64,000 nucleotides of DNA, taken from NCBI GenBank assembly GCA_934503275.1, contig CAKSVD010000001.1:124001-188000 (forward strand). Reading direction: 5' to 3'. Positions 18,279 to 30,846 of this stretch are shown here, in pieces (position 1 is the stretch's first letter; every line of letters starts with the position of its first letter). The stretch comes from an uncultured Faecalibacterium sp. (GTDB lineage: Bacteria; Bacillota; Clostridia; Oscillospirales; Ruminococcaceae). The notes beneath the pieces are model-generated. The model saw nothing but the letters and a program-made list of their open reading frames with translations. It made no database searches and was not told where the DNA came from. The translations under genes were made by a program, and so were the position numbers.

Positions 18279-21200
18279 ATGATGAAAGTCAAGCCCGTAA
18301 AGCTCGGCAAAACCGAGCGCATGAGCTTCTCCCACATCGACGAAGTCATCAGTATGCCGAACCTGATCGAGGTGCAGAAGAACTCGTATCAGTGGTTTCT
18401 GGACGAAGGCCTGAAGGAGGTCTTCCACGATATCGGCACCATTGAGGACTACACCGGCAATCTGGCACTGAGTTTTGTGGACTTCCGGCTGGATAAGGAG
18501 CCGAAGTACAGCATCAAGGAGTGCAAGGAGCGCGACGTTACCTATGCAGCCCCCCTGCGCGTCACCGCCCGTCTGCTGAACAAGGAGACCGGCGAGGTGA
18601 AGGATCAGGAAATCTTCATGGGCGATTTCCCCCTGATGACCGACGCAGGCACCTTTGTCATCAACGGTGCCGAGCGCGCGATCGTCAGCCAGCTGGTCCG
18701 CTCTCCCGGTGTGTTCTACGGCCATGCCAAGGATAAGGTCGGTAACGACCTGTATAGTGCCACCATGAACCCCAACCGCGGTGCATGGCTGGAGTACGAG
18801 ACCGATGCCGCCAACGTGTTCTATGTCCGTATCGATAAGAACCGTAAGCTGCCCGTCACTGTGTTGTGCCGTGCACTGGGTCTGTCCTCTAACGAGGATA
18901 TCCTGAACTACTTCGGCGAGGACGAGCGCATTCTGGCCACGCTGGAAAAGGATACCACCAAGAACCGCGAGGAGGGCCTGCTGGAGGTCTACCGCAAGCT
19001 GCGCCCCGGCGAGCCTCCCACGGTGGAGTCCGCTACCAGCCAGATCGATATGCTGTTCTTCGATCCGCGCCGGTACGACCTGTCCCGTTTTGGCCGCTAT
19101 AAGATGAACAAGAAGCTGTCTCTGGCACGCCGCATCATGAGCCATGTGGCTGCAGAGAACGTGGTGGATCCCTTTACCGGCGAGATCCTTGTCGAGGCCG
19201 ACCAGAAGATCGACCGCAAGCTGGCCGAGCGGATCGATGCTGCCGGCGTGGATCTTGTCGTGCTGAAGATCGATGATCCCATGAAGGATCAGCCCCACAA
19301 GGTCAAGGTCATCACCAACGGCTGCGTGGACGCACAGGCCATCATCGACAGCTACTACCCCGCATTCAAGGGCGTGGATGTCAAGGAGTGCGGCATCAAC
19401 GAGCGCTGCTGCCTCAAGGAACTGCGCAAGATCCTTGATAACGCTTCCAGCGCCGAGGAGGTCATGGAGAGCCTGAAGAAGGATCACGACCTGCTCATCG
19501 GCCGTACCGTCACCATCGACGATATCCTGTCCTCCATCAACTACCTGAACGGTCTGGGCTACGGCATCGGCACCACCGATGATATCGACCATCTGGGCAA
19601 CCGCCGTATCCGCAGCGTGGGCGAACTGCTGCAGAACCAGTTCCGCATCGGCTTCTCCCGTATGGAGCGCGTCATCCGTGAGCGCATGACCCTGCAGAGT
19701 CAGGATCAGAGCGTCATCACTCCGCAGGCACTGATCAACATCCGTCCTGTGGTGGCAGCCATCAAGGAGTTCTTCGGCTCCTCTCCGCTGTCTCAGTTCA
19801 TGGACCAGAATAACCCTCTGGCTGAGCTGACCCACAAGCGCCGTCTGTCTGCTCTGGGCCCCGGCGGTCTGAGCCGTGACCGCGCAGGCTTCGAAGTCCG
19901 CGACGTTCACTACAGCCACTACGGCCGTATGTGCCCCATTGAGACCCCTGAAGGCCCCAACATCGGTCTGATCTCCTATCTGGCATCCTACGCCAAGATC
20001 AACGAGTACGGCTTCGTGGAGGCTCCCTACCGTAAGGTCAAGAAGGTCTACGACGAGAACAACAACCTCATCGAGCAGGTCGTCACCGACGAGGTGGAGT
20101 ATATGACCGCCGATGTGGAGGACGAGTACGTTGTGGCACAGGCCAACGAGCCGCTGGACGAAGGCAAGCACTTCATCCGTCCCCGTGTGTCTGCCCGCCG
20201 CCGCGACGAGATCCTGGAAATCGACGCAGAGAAGGTCGATTACATGGACGTTTCTCCGCGCATGATGGTCTCTGTTGCTACCGCCTGCATCCCCTTCCTG
20301 GAGAACGATGACTGTAACCGTGCACTGATGGGCTCTAACATGCAGCGTCAGGCAGTGCCTCTGATGGTCACCCAGCAGCCCATTGTTGCTACCGGTATGG
20401 AGTACAAGGCTGCTACCGACTCCGGCACTGCTGTGCTGGCCAAGAGCAACGGCGTTGTGGAAAAGGTCGATGCCGACCATGTTGTGGTGCGCAACGAGCA
20501 GGGCGCTCTGGAGGATTATTCTCTGATCAAGTTTGCCCGCTCCAACGCAGGCACCTGCATCAACCAGCGCCCCATCGTGGAAGTGGGCGAGACCGTCACC
20601 GCCGGTCAGGTGCTGGCCGATGGCCCCGCAATGCGCAACGGCGAGATCTCTCTGGGCAAGAACGCCCTGATCGGCTTCATGACCTGGGAGGGTTACAACT
20701 ACGAGGACGCTGTTCTGCTGAACGAGAAGATCGTGCGCGAGGACGTGTACACCTCCATTCACATCGAGGAATACGAGACCGAGAGCCGCGATACCAAGCT
20801 GGGACCCGAAGAAATCACCCGCGACATCCCCAACGTTTCTGAGGATGCCCTGAAGGATCTGGACGAGCGCGGCATCATCCGCATCGGCGCCGAGGTCAAG
20901 AGCGGTGATATTCTGGTCGGTAAGGTCACCCCGAAGGGCGAGACCGAACTGACCGCTGAGGAGCGCCTGCTGCGCGCCATCTTCGGCGAGAAGGCCCGCG
21001 AGGTGCGCGACACCTCTCTGCGTGTGCCCCACGGCGCATACGGCATCATTGTGGATGTCAAGGTCTTTACCCCGGAGAACAGTGATGAACTGCAGCCCGG
21101 TGTGCGCGAGGTCGTCCGCTGCTATATCGCCCAGAAGCGTAAGATCAGCGTCGGCGATAAGATGGCAGGCCGTCACGGTAACAAGGGTGTTGTTTCCCGC

Positions 21201-22142
21201 ATCCTGCCGCAGGAGGATATGCCCTACCTGCCCGACGGCACTCCGCTGGACATCGTGCTGAACCCGCTGGGCGTGCCTTCCCGTATGAACATCGGTCAGG
21301 TGCTGGAGGTCAACCTCGGCTATGCTGCCAAGGCCTGTGGCATCAAGGTCATGACCCCCGTCTTTGACTCTGCCCGTGAGAACGATATCGGCGATACCTT
21401 TGATACCGCCCGCGAGATGTGGCACGGCGAGAATGCTCCCGCATATCCCACTAAGCTCCCCAAGATCATGGGCGAGAAGGGCCACATCATCGACTTCTCC
21501 AAGATCGAGCTGGATCGTGATGGCAAGACCACCGTTTACGACGGCCGTACCGGTGAAAAGTTCGATAACCGCGTTACCGTTGGTTATATGTACTACCTCA
21601 AGCTGCATCATCTGGTCGATGATAAGATCCACGCCCGTTCCACCGGCCCCTACTCTCTGGTCACTCAGCAGCCTCTGGGCGGTAAGGCTCAGTTCGGCGG
21701 TCAGCGTTTCGGCGAGATGGAGGTCTGGGCACTGGAGGCTTACGGTGCTGCTTACACCCTGCAGGAGATCCTGACTGTCAAGTCCGATGACGTGGAGGGC
21801 CGTGTCAAGACCTACGAGGCCATCGTCAAGGGCGAGCCCATCCCGCAGCCCGGCATCCCCGAGTCCTTCCGCGTTATGCTGAAGGAACTGCAGTCTCTGG
21901 GTATGGACGTGATCGTGCAGGATAAGGACGGCAACGAGATCGATATGCGCCAGAACTTCGATGACGAAGAGACCGGCTTTGATATGCGTGATGTTGCCGG
22001 CACTGAGACTGTGGTGCAGGAGAGCGAACTGACTGATTACAACATCAAGGACGCCGATGCAGGTTTCGATGATCCTTCTGTGCTGGAGGACGATAACTCC
22101 GGTGCCGAGGCTCCGGCTGCTTCTGACGAAGTAGATTTCTGA
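18279..22142 (+). CDS. rpoB: RNA polymerase beta subunit
   Basis: Beta subunit of RNA polymerase, 1,287 residues including a 45-residue acidic C-terminal tail. The rifampicin-region segment ([20 protein letters not shown] and neighbours) and the [15 protein letters not shown] motif are intact, with no change suggesting resistance. TAAGGAG lies 11 nt before the ATG at 18279; a GTG at 18267 overlaps that site and is unlikely. Unlike most bacteria, rplK-rplA-rplJ-rplL do not precede it: rpoD does, behind a terminator, so rpoBC has its own promoter. Confidence 0.97.
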   Translation: MMKVKPVKLGKTERMSFSHIDEVISMPNLIEVQKNSYQWFLDEGLKEVFHDIGTIEDYTGNLALSFVDFRLDKEPKYSIKECKERDVTYAAPLRVTARLLNKETGEVKDQEIFMGDFPLMTDAGTFVINGAERAIVSQLVRSPGVFYGHAKDKVGNDLYSATMNPNRGAWLEYETDAANVFYVRIDKNRKLPVTVLCRALGLSSNEDILNYFGEDERILATLEKDTTKNREEGLLEVYRKLRPGEPPTVESATSQIDMLFFDPRRYDLSRFGRYKMNKKLSLARRIMSHVAAENVVDPFTGEILVEADQKIDRKLAERIDAAGVDLVVLKIDDPMKDQPHKVKVITNGCVDAQAIIDSYYPAFKGVDVKECGINERCCLKELRKILDNASSAEEVMESLKKDHDLLIGRTVTIDDILSSINYLNGLGYGIGTTDDIDHLGNRRIRSVGELLQNQFRIGFSRMERVIRERMTLQSQDQSVITPQALINIRPVVAAIKEFFGSSPLSQFMDQNNPLAELTHKRRLSALGPGGLSRDRAGFEVRDVHYSHYGRMCPIETPEGPNIGLISYLASYAKINEYGFVEAPYRKVKKVYDENNNLIEQVVTDEVEYMTADVEDEYVVAQANEPLDEGKHFIRPRVSARRRDEILEIDAEKVDYMDVSPRMMVSVATACIPFLENDDCNRALMGSNMQRQAVPLMVTQQPIVATGMEYKAATDSGTAVLAKSNGVVEKVDADHVVVRNEQGALEDYSLIKFARSNAGTCINQRPIVEVGETVTAGQVLADGPAMRNGEISLGKNALIGFMTWEGYNYEDAVLLNEKIVREDVYTSIHIEEYETESRDTKLGPEEITRDIPNVSEDALKDLDERGIIRIGAEVKSGDILVGKVTPKGETELTAEERLLRAIFGEKAREVRDTSLRVPHGAYGIIVDVKVFTPENSDELQPGVREVVRCYIAQKRKISVGDKMAGRHGNKGVVSRILPQEDMPYLPDGTPLDIVLNPLGVPSRMNIGQVLEVNLGYAAKACGIKVMTPVFDSARENDIGDTFDTAREMWHGENAPAYPTKLPKIMGEKGHIIDFSKIELDRDGKTTVYDGRTGEKFDNRVTVGYMYYLKLHHLVDDKIHARSTGPYSLVTQQPLGGKAQFGGQRFGEMEVWALEAYGAAYTLQEILTVKSDDVEGRVKTYEAIVKGEPIPQPGIPESFRVMLKELQSLGMDVIVQDKDGNEIDMRQNFDDEETGFDMRDVAGTETVVQESELTDYNIKDADAGFDDPSVLEDDNSGAEAPAASDEVDF

Positions 22143-22161
22143 TCTGGATACACAACACAGC

Positions 22162-22199
22162 CTTCCTCCCCTTGGCCGCGTGCTGCGGCAGGGGAGAAG
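22162..22199 (+). other. Stem-loop between rpoB and rpoC
   Basis: CTCCCCT (22166-22172) pairs with AGGGGAG (22190-22196), with flanking CTTC/AAG and an inner CCGC/GCGG pair. No T-run follows, so an RNA processing or stability role is more likely than termination. Confidence 0.5.
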
Positions 22200-22271
22200 C
22201 GCCTGTGATCCTATAACAGAAAAGCCGCCTGTATCATCGAAACAACTAGAGATTAAGAAAGGGTTCGTTTC

Positions 22272-25200
22272 ATGGAAAACAACGTTTTCGATTCCATTAA
22301 AATCGGCCTTGCCTCCCCGGAGCAGATCCGCGCTTGGAGCTACGGCGAGGTCAAAAAGCCCGAAACCATCAACTACCGCACCCTGAAGCCGGAGCGTGAC
22401 GGCCTGTACTGCGAGCGCATTTTTGGACCTACCAAGGACTGGGAGTGCCACTGCGGTAAGTACAAGCGCATCCGTTACAAGGGCAAGGTGTGTGATCGCT
22501 GCGGCGTCGAGGTCACCAAGGCCAAGGTTCGCCGTGAGCGTATGGGCCACATCGAACTGGCCGCTCCTGTGAGCCACATCTGGTACTTCAAGGGCATCCC
22601 CAGCCGCATCGGCCTGATGCTGGACATCAGCCCCCGTCTGCTGGAAAAGGTGCTGTACTTTGCAAGCTATATCGTCACCGATCCCGGTCTGACCCCGCTG
22701 GATAAAAAGCAGCTGCTGACCGAGAAGGAATACCGCGAAATGTGCGAGCGCTACGGCGACGAGTTCGAGGCTGCCATGGGCGCCGAGGCTGTCCAGACCC
22801 TGCTGAAGGAGATCGATCTGGATCAGTTGAGCGCTGAACTGACTGCCGAGGTGGAAAAGTCCTCCGGCCAGAAGCGCGTGCGCATCCTCAAGCGTCTGGA
22901 GGTCGTGGAGGCCTTCCGCATCTCCGGCAACCGTCCCGAGTGGATGATCATGGATGTGCTGCCTGTGCTGCCGCCTGACCTGCGCCCCATGGTCCAGCTG
23001 GACGGCGGCCGCTTTGCCACCTCCGACCTGAATGACCTGTACCGCCGCGTCATCAACCGCAACAACCGTCTGCGCCGTCTGCTGGAGCTGGGCGCTCCTG
23101 ACATCATCGTGCGCAACGAGAAGCGTATGCTGCAGGAAGCAGTTGACAGCCTCATCGACAACGGCCGCCGCGGCCGTCCCGTCACCGGCCCCAACAACCG
23201 CGCACTGAAGAGCCTTTCCGATCTGCTGAAGGGCAAGCAGGGCCGCTTCCGTCAGAACCTGCTGGGCAAGCGTGTTGACTACTCCGGCCGTTCCGTTATC
23301 GTCGTCGGCCCTGAGCTGAAGATGGATCAGTGCGGTCTGCCCAAGGAGATGGCTCTGGAGCTGTTCAAGCCCTTTGTCATGAAGGATCTGGTGGAGAAGG
23401 GCATTGCCAACAACATCAAGTCCGCCCGCAAGATGGTCGAGCGCGCAAAGCCCGAAGTCTGGGACAGCCTCGAGACCGTCATCAAGGGCCACCCCGTGCT
23501 GCTGAACCGTGCACCTACCCTGCACCGTCTGGGCATTCAGGCCTTTAACCCCGTGCTGGTGGAAGGCCGTGCAGTCAAGCTGCACCCGCTGGCCTGTACC
23601 GCATTCAACGCCGACTTCGATGGCGACCAGATGGCAGTCCATCTGCCCCTGAGCGAGGATGCCTGCCGTGAGGCCAAGATGCTGATGCTGGCTTCCGGCA
23701 ACCTGCTGAAGCCCTCTGACGGCGCACCTGTTACCGTGCCCACGCAGGATATGATCCTGGGCAGCTACTACCTGACCACCGTCCGCGAGAACGACGAGGG
23801 CGCAGGCAAGGTGTTCCGTGATGAGAACGAGGTTCTGATGGCTTACGCCGAGCACGTCATCACCCTGCACGCACCCATCAAGGTGCGCCGCACCATGACC
23901 ATTGACGGCGTGGAGCGCACCGGTCTGGTGGATGCCACCGCCGGCCGCATCATCTTCAACAATCCCATCCCCCAGAATCTGGGCTATGTGGATCGTACCG
24001 ACCCTGAGCACTGGCTGGAGTACGAGGTCAGCTTCCGCGTGACCAAAAAGACCCTGCCTGAGATCATCTCCCGCTGCATGACCCGCAACGGCAGCCGCAA
24101 GTGTGCAAAGATGCTGGATGCCATCAAGGCACAGGGCTACAAGTACTCCACCCTGTCTGCTATCTCCGTGGCTGTGTGCGACGCTGTGATCCCGCCCCAG
24201 AAGCAGGAACTGATCGCCGAAGCCGATAAGGAGATCGCCAAGGTCGGCAAGCTGTTCAACCGTGGTCTGATCTCGGATAACGAGCGTTACAACAAGACCA
24301 TCGATATCTGGCAGAAGACCACCGATAAGGTCTCTAAGGCTCTGGCAGACAACCTGCCCAAGGACAACGAGATCTATATGATGGCAGATTCCGGTGCTCG
24401 TGGTTCTATGAACCAGATCAAGCAGCTGGCCGGTATGCGCGGCCTGCTGGCAAACACCGCCGGCCACACCATCGAGATGCCCATTCGTGCAAACTACCGC
24501 GAAGGCCTGAACATTCTGGAATATTTCGTTTCTGCCCGTGGTGCTCGTAAGGGTCTGGCCGATACTGCTCTGCGTACCGCCGACTCCGGTTACCTGACCC
24601 GCCGCATGGTCGATGTTTCTCAGGACGTCATCGTCCGCGAGATCGACTGCGGCACTACCGATGGCCTGTGGGTCTCTGAGATCCACGAGGGCAAGGAGAA
24701 GATCGAAAGCTTCCGCGAGCGTCTGATCGGCCGTTTTGCCGTGGGCGATGTGGTCAACCCCATCACCGGCAAGGTCATCGTGCCCGAGGGCAAAATGATC
24801 GACCTGTACGATGCCAACGAGATCGAGGCAGCCGGTATTACCCGCCTGAAGATCCGCAGCCTGCTGACCTGCCGTGCAAAGACCGGTGTCTGCGCACGCT
24901 GCTACGGCTCCGATATGGCCAACGGCGAGCCGGTTCGTCTGGGCGAGTCTGTCGGTGTTATCGCCGCAGAGTCCATCGGCGAGCCCGGTACTCAGCTGAC
25001 CATGCGTACCTTCCATACCGGCGGTATCGCATCTGCCGAGGATATTACACAGGGTCTGCCCCGTGTTGAGGAACTGTTCGAGAGCCGCCGTCCCAAGAGC
25101 ATGGCCATCATGAGCGAGATCTCCGGTGTGGTCTCTCAGGATGACACCAAGAAGAACGTGGTCATCAAGGTCACCGGCAAGGACGAGAACGGCGCAGAGG

Positions 25201-25844
25201 AAGTCAAGAGCTACTCCATCCCGTTCACCCAGCATTCCCGCGTGATGCCCGGCGACCGTGTGGAGAAGGGCGACATCATCACCCGCGAGGGCGTGCTGTA
25301 CCCGCAGGATATTCTGGCCATCAAGGGTCTGGAGGACGTGCAGAACTACCTGATCAACGAGGTCCAGAAGGTCTACCGTCTGCAGGGCGTTGAGATCAAC
25401 GATAAGCATATCGAGGTCATCGTCCGTCAGATGTGCCGCAAGGTGCGTGTGACCGACTCCGGCTCCTCCAACCTGATCGGCGGTGCTCTGGCAAGCCGTC
25501 TGGAGGTGGAGAACATCAATGCCGAACTGCAGAAGCGCATTGATGCAGGCGAAGAGGGCCTGAAGCTGGTGGAGTACCAGCAGGTGCTGCTGGGCATCAC
25601 CAAGGCTGCTCTGGCCAACGACTCCTTCCTGTCCGCTGCTTCCTTCCAGGAGACCACCCGCGTGCTGACCGAGGCTGCCATCAAGGGCAAGGTCGACCCG
25701 CTGTCCGGTCTGAAGGAGAACGTCATCATTGGTAAGCTGATCCCCGCCGGTACCGGTCTGCCGGAGGTGCGTGAGGATCTGAAGAACCGTGAGGCTGAGC
25801 GCGACGCCGAGATCGCAGCTGAACTGGCTGCCTCCGCACAGTAA
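22272..25844 (+). CDS. rpoC: RNA polymerase beta' subunit
   Basis: Catalytic beta' subunit, 1,190 residues. The N-terminal zinc site uses C59, C61, C74 and C77. The catalytic NADFDGD loop binds Mg2+ through D448, D450 and D452. The second zinc cluster appears as [13 protein letters not shown]. No large lineage-specific insertion is seen. AGAAAGGGTTC precedes the ATG at 22272. Co-transcribed with rpoB (129-nt gap) and closed by a terminator. Confidence 0.97.
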   Translation: MENNVFDSIKIGLASPEQIRAWSYGEVKKPETINYRTLKPERDGLYCERIFGPTKDWECHCGKYKRIRYKGKVCDRCGVEVTKAKVRRERMGHIELAAPVSHIWYFKGIPSRIGLMLDISPRLLEKVLYFASYIVTDPGLTPLDKKQLLTEKEYREMCERYGDEFEAAMGAEAVQTLLKEIDLDQLSAELTAEVEKSSGQKRVRILKRLEVVEAFRISGNRPEWMIMDVLPVLPPDLRPMVQLDGGRFATSDLNDLYRRVINRNNRLRRLLELGAPDIIVRNEKRMLQEAVDSLIDNGRRGRPVTGPNNRALKSLSDLLKGKQGRFRQNLLGKRVDYSGRSVIVVGPELKMDQCGLPKEMALELFKPFVMKDLVEKGIANNIKSARKMVERAKPEVWDSLETVIKGHPVLLNRAPTLHRLGIQAFNPVLVEGRAVKLHPLACTAFNADFDGDQMAVHLPLSEDACREAKMLMLASGNLLKPSDGAPVTVPTQDMILGSYYLTTVRENDEGAGKVFRDENEVLMAYAEHVITLHAPIKVRRTMTIDGVERTGLVDATAGRIIFNNPIPQNLGYVDRTDPEHWLEYEVSFRVTKKTLPEIISRCMTRNGSRKCAKMLDAIKAQGYKYSTLSAISVAVCDAVIPPQKQELIAEADKEIAKVGKLFNRGLISDNERYNKTIDIWQKTTDKVSKALADNLPKDNEIYMMADSGARGSMNQIKQLAGMRGLLANTAGHTIEMPIRANYREGLNILEYFVSARGARKGLADTALRTADSGYLTRRMVDVSQDVIVREIDCGTTDGLWVSEIHEGKEKIESFRERLIGRFAVGDVVNPITGKVIVPEGKMIDLYDANEIEAAGITRLKIRSLLTCRAKTGVCARCYGSDMANGEPVRLGESVGVIAAESIGEPGTQLTMRTFHTGGIASAEDITQGLPRVEELFESRRPKSMAIMSEISGVVSQDDTKKNVVIKVTGKDENGAEEVKSYSIPFTQHSRVMPGDRVEKGDIITREGVLYPQDILAIKGLEDVQNYLINEVQKVYRLQGVEINDKHIEVIVRQMCRKVRVTDSGSSNLIGGALASRLEVENINAELQKRIDAGEEGLKLVEYQQVLLGITKAALANDSFLSAASFQETTRVLTEAAIKGKVDPLSGLKENVIIGKLIPAGTGLPEVREDLKNREAERDAEIAAELAASAQ

Positions 25845-25878
25845 GCGCAGCGTCCGTCAGGATCTGATCAGTTAAACA

Positions 25879-25917
25879 AAACCGCTCCGTGGGCGAAAGC
25901 CTGCGGGGCGGTTTTTG
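25879..25917 (+). terminator. Terminator of rpoBC
   Basis: ACCGCTCCGTGGGC (25881-25894) pairs with GCCTGCGGGGCGGT (25899-25912) around a GAAA loop, followed by TTTT. Confidence 0.88.
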
Positions 25918-26021
25918 CGTGCCAGAAGCAGCGCAGCAGGGGAGGGAAAAGGCACTTTTTCTGCCCAAAACTGCCCGAAAGAAAAAATCTGGAATAAATA
26001 CAAAAAAATTTGCAAAAACTG

Positions 26022-26050
26022 TTGACATCCGGCTGCAAAGCGGGTATTAT
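26022..26050 (+). promoter_or_regulatory. Promoter of rpsL-rpsG-fusA
   Basis: TTGACA (26022-26027), a 17-nt spacer and TATTAT (26045-26050), with an A-rich run just upstream. It gives a leader of about 80 nt. Confidence 0.9.
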
Positions 26051-26138
26051 ATAACTGTTGCGCGTCCCTCATGGGGATAGTGCGGCTAAAAAGTCGGAAA
26101 ACACTTCCGATGTTCATCATTAAGAAAGGAGAAACAAA

Positions 26139-26567
26139 ATGCCTACTTTTAACCAGCTTGTACGCAAAGGCCGTGAGGTCCTGACTACCAAGAGCACCGC
26201 TCCCGCTCTGCAGAAGACTTATAACTCTCAGAAGAAGCAGTACTCTGATCTGAGCAGCCCCCAGAAGCGTGGTGTCTGCACTGCAGTTCGTACCATGACC
26301 CCCAAGAAGCCTAACTCTGCTCTGCGTAAGGTTGCTCGTGTCCGCCTCACGAATGGTATCGAGGTCACCTCTTACATTCCCGGTATCGGCCATAACCTGC
26401 AGGAGCACTCCGTCGTGCTGATCCGTGGCGGCCGTGTTAAGGACCTGCCCGGTGTGCGTTACCACATCATCCGTGGTACCCTGGATACTCAGGGTGTGGC
26501 AGGCCGTAATCAGGCCCGCTCCAAGTACGGCGCAAAGCGTCCTAAGGCCGGTGCTGCAAAGAAGTAA
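26139..26567 (+). CDS. rpsL: 30S ribosomal protein S12
   Basis: Decoding-centre protein S12, 142 residues as in firmicutes (longer than the 124 of E. coli). The conserved segments [19 protein letters not shown] and [13 protein letters not shown] contain the lysines where streptomycin resistance arises; both are wild type. AGAAAGGAG precedes the ATG. First gene of the streptomycin operon, with its own promoter after the rpoC terminator. The L7Ae-like gene often found between rpoC and rpsL is absent. Confidence 0.97.
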   Translation: MPTFNQLVRKGREVLTTKSTAPALQKTYNSQKKQYSDLSSPQKRGVCTAVRTMTPKKPNSALRKVARVRLTNGIEVTSYIPGIGHNLQEHSVVLIRGGRVKDLPGVRYHIIRGTLDTQGVAGRNQARSKYGAKRPKAGAAKK

Positions 26568-26726
26568 TTGAGGACAACCGCCATAAACGGCTTTCCTTTA
26601 TATAAATAACAAGTCCGCTTAAAAGCGGAGGGTAACGGTTTATGTAAGGTCAGCTCTTTGTGACACAACGGGAGTTTTATTACTTTCGAGTACCGATGAT
26701 ATCATTCTGTGAAGGAGGGAAGAAAG

Positions 26727-27197
26727 ATGCCTAGAAGAGGTAACATTGCTAAGCGCGATGTCTTAGCTGATCCTATTTACAATTCCAAGATGGTCACCCG
26801 CCTGGTCAACAGCGTCATGCTGGATGGCAAGAAGGGCGTCGCTCAGAAGATCGTTTACGAAGCTTTCTCCATGATTCAGGAAAAGACTGGCAACGATCCT
26901 CTGGAGACTTTCGAGAAGGCGATGGAGAACATCATGCCCAGCCTCGAGTGCAAGACCCGCCGTGTTGGTGGCGCTAACTACCAGGTTCCCCTGGAGGTCA
27001 GCCCCGCTCGCCGCGAGACTCTGGGTCTGCGCTGGCTGACTGCCTACAGCCGCACCCGTGGTGAGAAGACCATGGCACAGCGTCTGGCTGCTGAGATCAT
27101 GGATGCTGCCAACAACACTGGTAACGCCGTGAAGAAGCGTGAGGACACTCACAAGATGGCAGAAGCTAACAAGGCTTTCGCTCATTTCCGTTATTGA
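26727..27197 (+). CDS. rpsG: 30S ribosomal protein S7
   Basis: Primary 16S rRNA-binding protein of the small-subunit head, 156 residues. Typical [20 protein letters not shown] start and the [11 protein letters not shown] segment are present. The ATG at 26727 has GAAGGAGGG upstream, which rules out an earlier in-frame start at 26709. The 159-nt gap after rpsL holds a small hairpin TCCGCTT-AA-AAGCGGA (26614-26629). S7 autoregulates via the S12-S7 gap in E. coli, but I cannot show a matching site here. Confidence 0.96.
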   Translation: MPRRGNIAKRDVLADPIYNSKMVTRLVNSVMLDGKKGVAQKIVYEAFSMIQEKTGNDPLETFEKAMENIMPSLECKTRRVGGANYQVPLEVSPARRETLGLRWLTAYSRTRGEKTMAQRLAAEIMDAANNTGNAVKKREDTHKMAEANKAFAHFRY

Positions 27198-27221
27198 TCT
27201 GTTCTGTAGGAGGTTAATTTC

Positions 27222-29348
27222 ATGGCTACACCCAGAGAAGTTTCTCTTCAGATGACGAGAAATATCGGCATTATGGCTCATATCGATGCCGGCAAGACGA
27301 CCACTACCGAGCGTATCCTGTACTACACCGGTATCAACCATAAGATCGGTGAGGTCCACGATGGCGGCGCCACGATGGACTGGATGGTTCAGGAGCAGGA
27401 GCGTGGTATCACCATCACTTCCGCTGCTACCACCTGCTACTGGTCTCACTCCGAGACCCAGAAGGATCCGGTCGCGTTCAAGAAGAATCGTCACCGCATC
27501 AACATTATCGACACTCCGGGCCACGTTGACTTCACTGTTGAGGTTCAGCGTTCTCTGCGTGTTCTGGACGGTTCTGTGACCGTTCTGGCCGCAAAGGGTG
27601 GTGTCGAGCCTCAGTCTGAGACCGTTTGGCGTCAGGCTGATGAATACAAAGTCCCCCGTATGGTGTACGTCAACAAGATGGACACCATGGGTGCTGACTT
27701 CTTCCGCTGCATCAAGATGCTGCATGATCGTCTGCACGCCAACGGCGTGGCCATCCAGCTGCCTATCGGTCAGGAAGATACCTTCCGTGGTATCGTTGAT
27801 CTGGTCGATATGAACGCTGAGGTCTACTACGACGACATGGGCAACGATATGCGTACCGAGCCCATCCCTGAGGATATGGTCGAGCAGGCTGAAGAGTACC
27901 GTAACATTCTGGTCGAGGCTGTTGCCGAGAACGACGAAGAGTTGATGGAGAAGTACCTTGAGGGCGAGGAGATCACCCGCGAGGAACTGAAGAAGGCTAT
28001 CCGCAAGGAAACCATTGCAAATACTCTGGTTCCCGTTGTCTGCGGCTCTTCCTACAAGAACCGCGGTGTGCAGAAGCTGCTGGACGCTATCGTTGACTAT
28101 ATGCCCGCTCCTACCGATGTTGAGGACATCAAGGGTGTGAATCCTGAGACCGAAGAGCAGGAGACCCGTCCGTCTTCCGACGACGCTCCCTTCGCAGCTT
28201 TGGCCTTCAAGATTGCTACCGATCCGTTCGTTGGTAAGCTGGCATACTTCCGTGTGTACTCCGGTAAGGTTGAGGCAGGTACTACTGTTTACAACTCCGT
28301 GAAGGACAACAAGGAGCGTATGGGTCGCATCCTGCAGATGCACTCCAACCACCGCAAGGATATCGACTGCTGCTATGCAGGTGATATCGCTGCTGTTGTC
28401 GGTCTGAAGAACACCACCACTGGTGATACTCTGTGTGATGAGAATCATCCCATCATTCTGGAGTCCATGAAGTTCCCCGAGCCCGTTATTCGCGTTGCTA
28501 TCGAGCCTAAGACCAAGGCTGGTAACGAGAAGATGGGCATCGCGCTGGCAAAGCTGGCCGAAGAGGACCCGACCTTCAAGACCTACACCGATGAAGAGAC
28601 CGGCCAGACCATCATTGCTGGTATGGGCGAGCTGCATCTGGAAATCATCGTTGACCGTCTGCTGCGTGAGTTCAAGGTTGAGGCTAACGTGGGTGCACCC
28701 CAGGTTGCTTACCGTGAGACCATCCGCAAGGAGGCCAACCAGGAGACCAAGTACGCACGTCAGTCCGGTGGTAAGGGCCAGTACGGTCACGTTAAGATCA
28801 AGATTGAGCCCAACGAGCCCGGTAAGGGTTACGAGTTCGTCAACGCCATCGTTGGCGGCGCGATCCCGAAGGAATACATCCCGGCTATCGACAACGGTAT
28901 CCAGGGTGCTATGAAGTCCGGCGTTCTGGCTGGCTATCCTGTTGTTGATGTCAAGGTCACCCTGTGGGATGGTTCTTATCATGAGGTCGACTCCTCTGAA
29001 ATGGCCTTCTCCATCGCTGGTTCTATGGCATTCAAGGATGCTATGCGCAAGGCTGATCCCATCATCACCGAGCCCATCATGAAGGTTGCTGTTATCGTTC
29101 CCGATGAGTATCTGGGCGATGTTATCGGCGACCTGAACGCCCGCCGTGGTCAGATCCAGGGCATGGAGGCTATGGCCGGTACCCAGCGTGTCAACGCATT
29201 TGTGCCTCTGGCTCAGATGTTCGGCTACGCTACCGACCTGCGTTCCAAGACTCAGGGTCGTGGCCAGTATGTTATGGAGCCCTCTCACTACGAGCCGGTC
29301 CCCAAGAACATTGCTGACCAGATCATTGCTGGCCGTACCAAGGGCTAA
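27222..29348 (+). CDS. fusA: Elongation factor G
   Basis: GTPase that drives ribosomal translocation, 708 residues. The G1 loop AHIDAGKTT is at 19-27, followed by switch [10 protein letters not shown] and the NKMD specificity motif. Domains II to V follow, including the GQYGHVKI segment. AGGAGG precedes the ATG at 27222, 24 nt after rpsG. A hairpin with a T-run after the stop suggests partial termination before tuf. Confidence 0.97.
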   Translation: MATPREVSLQMTRNIGIMAHIDAGKTTTTERILYYTGINHKIGEVHDGGATMDWMVQEQERGITITSAATTCYWSHSETQKDPVAFKKNRHRINIIDTPGHVDFTVEVQRSLRVLDGSVTVLAAKGGVEPQSETVWRQADEYKVPRMVYVNKMDTMGADFFRCIKMLHDRLHANGVAIQLPIGQEDTFRGIVDLVDMNAEVYYDDMGNDMRTEPIPEDMVEQAEEYRNILVEAVAENDEELMEKYLEGEEITREELKKAIRKETIANTLVPVVCGSSYKNRGVQKLLDAIVDYMPAPTDVEDIKGVNPETEEQETRPSSDDAPFAALAFKIATDPFVGKLAYFRVYSGKVEAGTTVYNSVKDNKERMGRILQMHSNHRKDIDCCYAGDIAAVVGLKNTTTGDTLCDENHPIILESMKFPEPVIRVAIEPKTKAGNEKMGIALAKLAEEDPTFKTYTDEETGQTIIAGMGELHLEIIVDRLLREFKVEANVGAPQVAYRETIRKEANQETKYARQSGGKGQYGHVKIKIEPNEPGKGYEFVNAIVGGAIPKEYIPAIDNGIQGAMKSGVLAGYPVVDVKVTLWDGSYHEVDSSEMAFSIAGSMAFKDAMRKADPIITEPIMKVAVIVPDEYLGDVIGDLNARRGQIQGMEAMAGTQRVNAFVPLAQMFGYATDLRSKTQGRGQYVMEPSHYEPVPKNIADQIIAGRTKG

Positions 29349-29364
29349 GCGCTGTAAAGCATAT

Positions 29365-29402
29365 GAATTTTGCCGGGGTAGTGTAACTCCGGCAAAATTT
29401 CC
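29365..29402 (+). terminator. Terminator/attenuator between fusA and tuf
   Basis: GAATTTTGCCGG (29365-29376) pairs with CCGGCAAAATTT (29389-29400), with additional GT/AC pairing inside. The T residues are part of the 3' arm. Confidence 0.75.
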
Positions 29403-29413
29403 TGTAAAAGCAC

Positions 29414-29442
29414 TTGATTTTACAGGGCAAATTTAGTAGAAT
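29414..29442 (+). promoter_or_regulatory. Separate promoter of tuf
   Basis: TTGATT (29414-29419), a 17-nt spacer and TAGAAT (29437-29442). A small stem CCTTGCA/TGCAGGG (29445-29451 with 29469-29475) would sit at the 5' end of the transcript. Confidence 0.8.
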
Positions 29443-29520
29443 AGCCTTGCAGTGCAATGTCTGCATATTGCAGGGTTGTTGTAACCAATATCAAAACCTA
29501 AATTAAGGGAGGATATTCCA

Positions 29521-30723
29521 ATGGCTGAAAAGGCAAAGTTCGACCGTTCTAAGCCGCATGTTAACATCGGCACCATCGGTCACGTTGACCACGGCAAGAC
29601 CACTCTGACCGCTGCTATCACCAAGTACCTGGCTCTGAAGGGTGACGCAGACTTCATGGACTACGCCAACATCGATAAGGCTCCTGAGGAGCGTGCTCGT
29701 GGTATCACGATCAACTCCGCTCACGTTGAGTATCAGACCGACGCTCGTCACTATGCTCACGTTGACTGCCCGGGCCATGCTGACTACGTCAAGAACATGA
29801 TCACTGGTGCTGCTCAGATGGACGGCGCTATCCTGGTCGTTGCTGCTACCGATGGTCCCATGCCCCAGACCCGTGAGCACATCCTGCTGGCTCGTCAGGT
29901 CGGCGTGCCCTATATCGTTGTGTTCATGAACAAGTGCGATATGGTCGACGACGAAGAGCTGCTGGATCTGGTCGAGATGGAGATCCGCGAGCTGCTGAGC
30001 GAGTATGACTTCCCCGGTGACGATACCCCGATCATCCGTGGTTCTGCTCTGAAGGCTCTGGAGGCTCCCAACGATCCTTCTGATCCTGCTTACGAGTGCA
30101 TCAAGGAGCTGATGGACGCTGTTGACACCTACATCCCCAACCCGGATCGTGAGGAGGACAAGCCCTTCCTGATGCCCATCGAGGATGTCATGACCATTTC
30201 TGGCCGTGGTACCGTTGCTACCGGTCGTGTTGAGCGTGGTGTTGCCAAGGTTGGCGACGCTATGGAGATCGTCGGCATTAAGCCCGACCGTCTGAACACC
30301 ACCATCACCGGTCTGGAGATGTTCCGTAAGTCTCTGGACTTCGCTGAGGCTGGCGATAACATCGGCGCTCTGCTGCGTGGTGTTGATCGTAGCCAGATCG
30401 AGCGTGGCCAGGTTCTGGCTAAGCCCGGTTCTGTGCACCCCCACAACGTCTTTGAGGCTCAGGTCTACGTCCTGACCAAGGACGAAGGCGGCCGTCACAC
30501 TCCCTTCTTCTCCAACTATCGTCCTCAGTTCTACTTCCGTACCACTGACGTGACCGGCATCATCACCCTGCCCGAAGGCACCGAGATGTGCATGCCCGGC
30601 GATAACGTCATGATGCACGTTGAGCTGCTGACCCCCGTTGCTATGGAAGAGGGCCTGCGTTTCGCTATCCGTGAGGGTGGCCGTACCGTTGGTTCCGGCG
30701 TTGTTGGCAAGATCATTGAGTGA
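29521..30723 (+). CDS. tuf: Elongation factor Tu
   Basis: Delivers aminoacyl-tRNA to the ribosome, 400 residues. G1 loop GHVDHGKTT at 20-28, switch [10 protein letters not shown], specificity motif NKCD. Domains II and III are complete, ending in [17 protein letters not shown] precedes the ATG at 29521. Codon use is among the most biased in the window. It has its own promoter in addition to any read-through from fusA. Confidence 0.97.
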   Translation: MAEKAKFDRSKPHVNIGTIGHVDHGKTTLTAAITKYLALKGDADFMDYANIDKAPEERARGITINSAHVEYQTDARHYAHVDCPGHADYVKNMITGAAQMDGAILVVAATDGPMPQTREHILLARQVGVPYIVVFMNKCDMVDDEELLDLVEMEIRELLSEYDFPGDDTPIIRGSALKALEAPNDPSDPAYECIKELMDAVDTYIPNPDREEDKPFLMPIEDVMTISGRGTVATGRVERGVAKVGDAMEIVGIKPDRLNTTITGLEMFRKSLDFAEAGDNIGALLRGVDRSQIERGQVLAKPGSVHPHNVFEAQVYVLTKDEGGRHTPFFSNYRPQFYFRTTDVTGIITLPEGTEMCMPGDNVMMHVELLTPVAMEEGLRFAIREGGRTVGSGVVGKIIE

Positions 30724-30765
30724 TTTTGTCCTTGAACGTAAGTTCCAAGGCTGACTAGCAATTAT

Positions 30766-30805
30766 AAAGACCTTCCCGTTCCGGAGAGCGGGAAGGTCTT
30801 TTTGT
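30766..30805 (+). terminator. Terminator after tuf
   Basis: AAAGACCTTCCCG (30767-30779) pairs with CGGGAAGGTCTTT (30789-30801), followed by TT. It lies between convergent genes and has A-runs on both sides, so it can serve both. Confidence 0.88.
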
Positions 30806-30846
30806 TTGTTTATAGCAGCTGCAGGTGTTTCTGTTTGGCTGCTCTT

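Noticed and set aside
18204..25409. Stop-free minus-strand frame of 2,401 codons opposite rpoBC
   Set aside because: It is the shadow of two highly codon-biased genes that avoid TTA, CTA and TCA codons; it has no ribosome site or domain, and rpoB and rpoC are certain.
26763..29288. 841-codon minus-strand frame opposite rpsG-fusA
   Set aside because: A shadow of biased codon use in two conserved translation genes.
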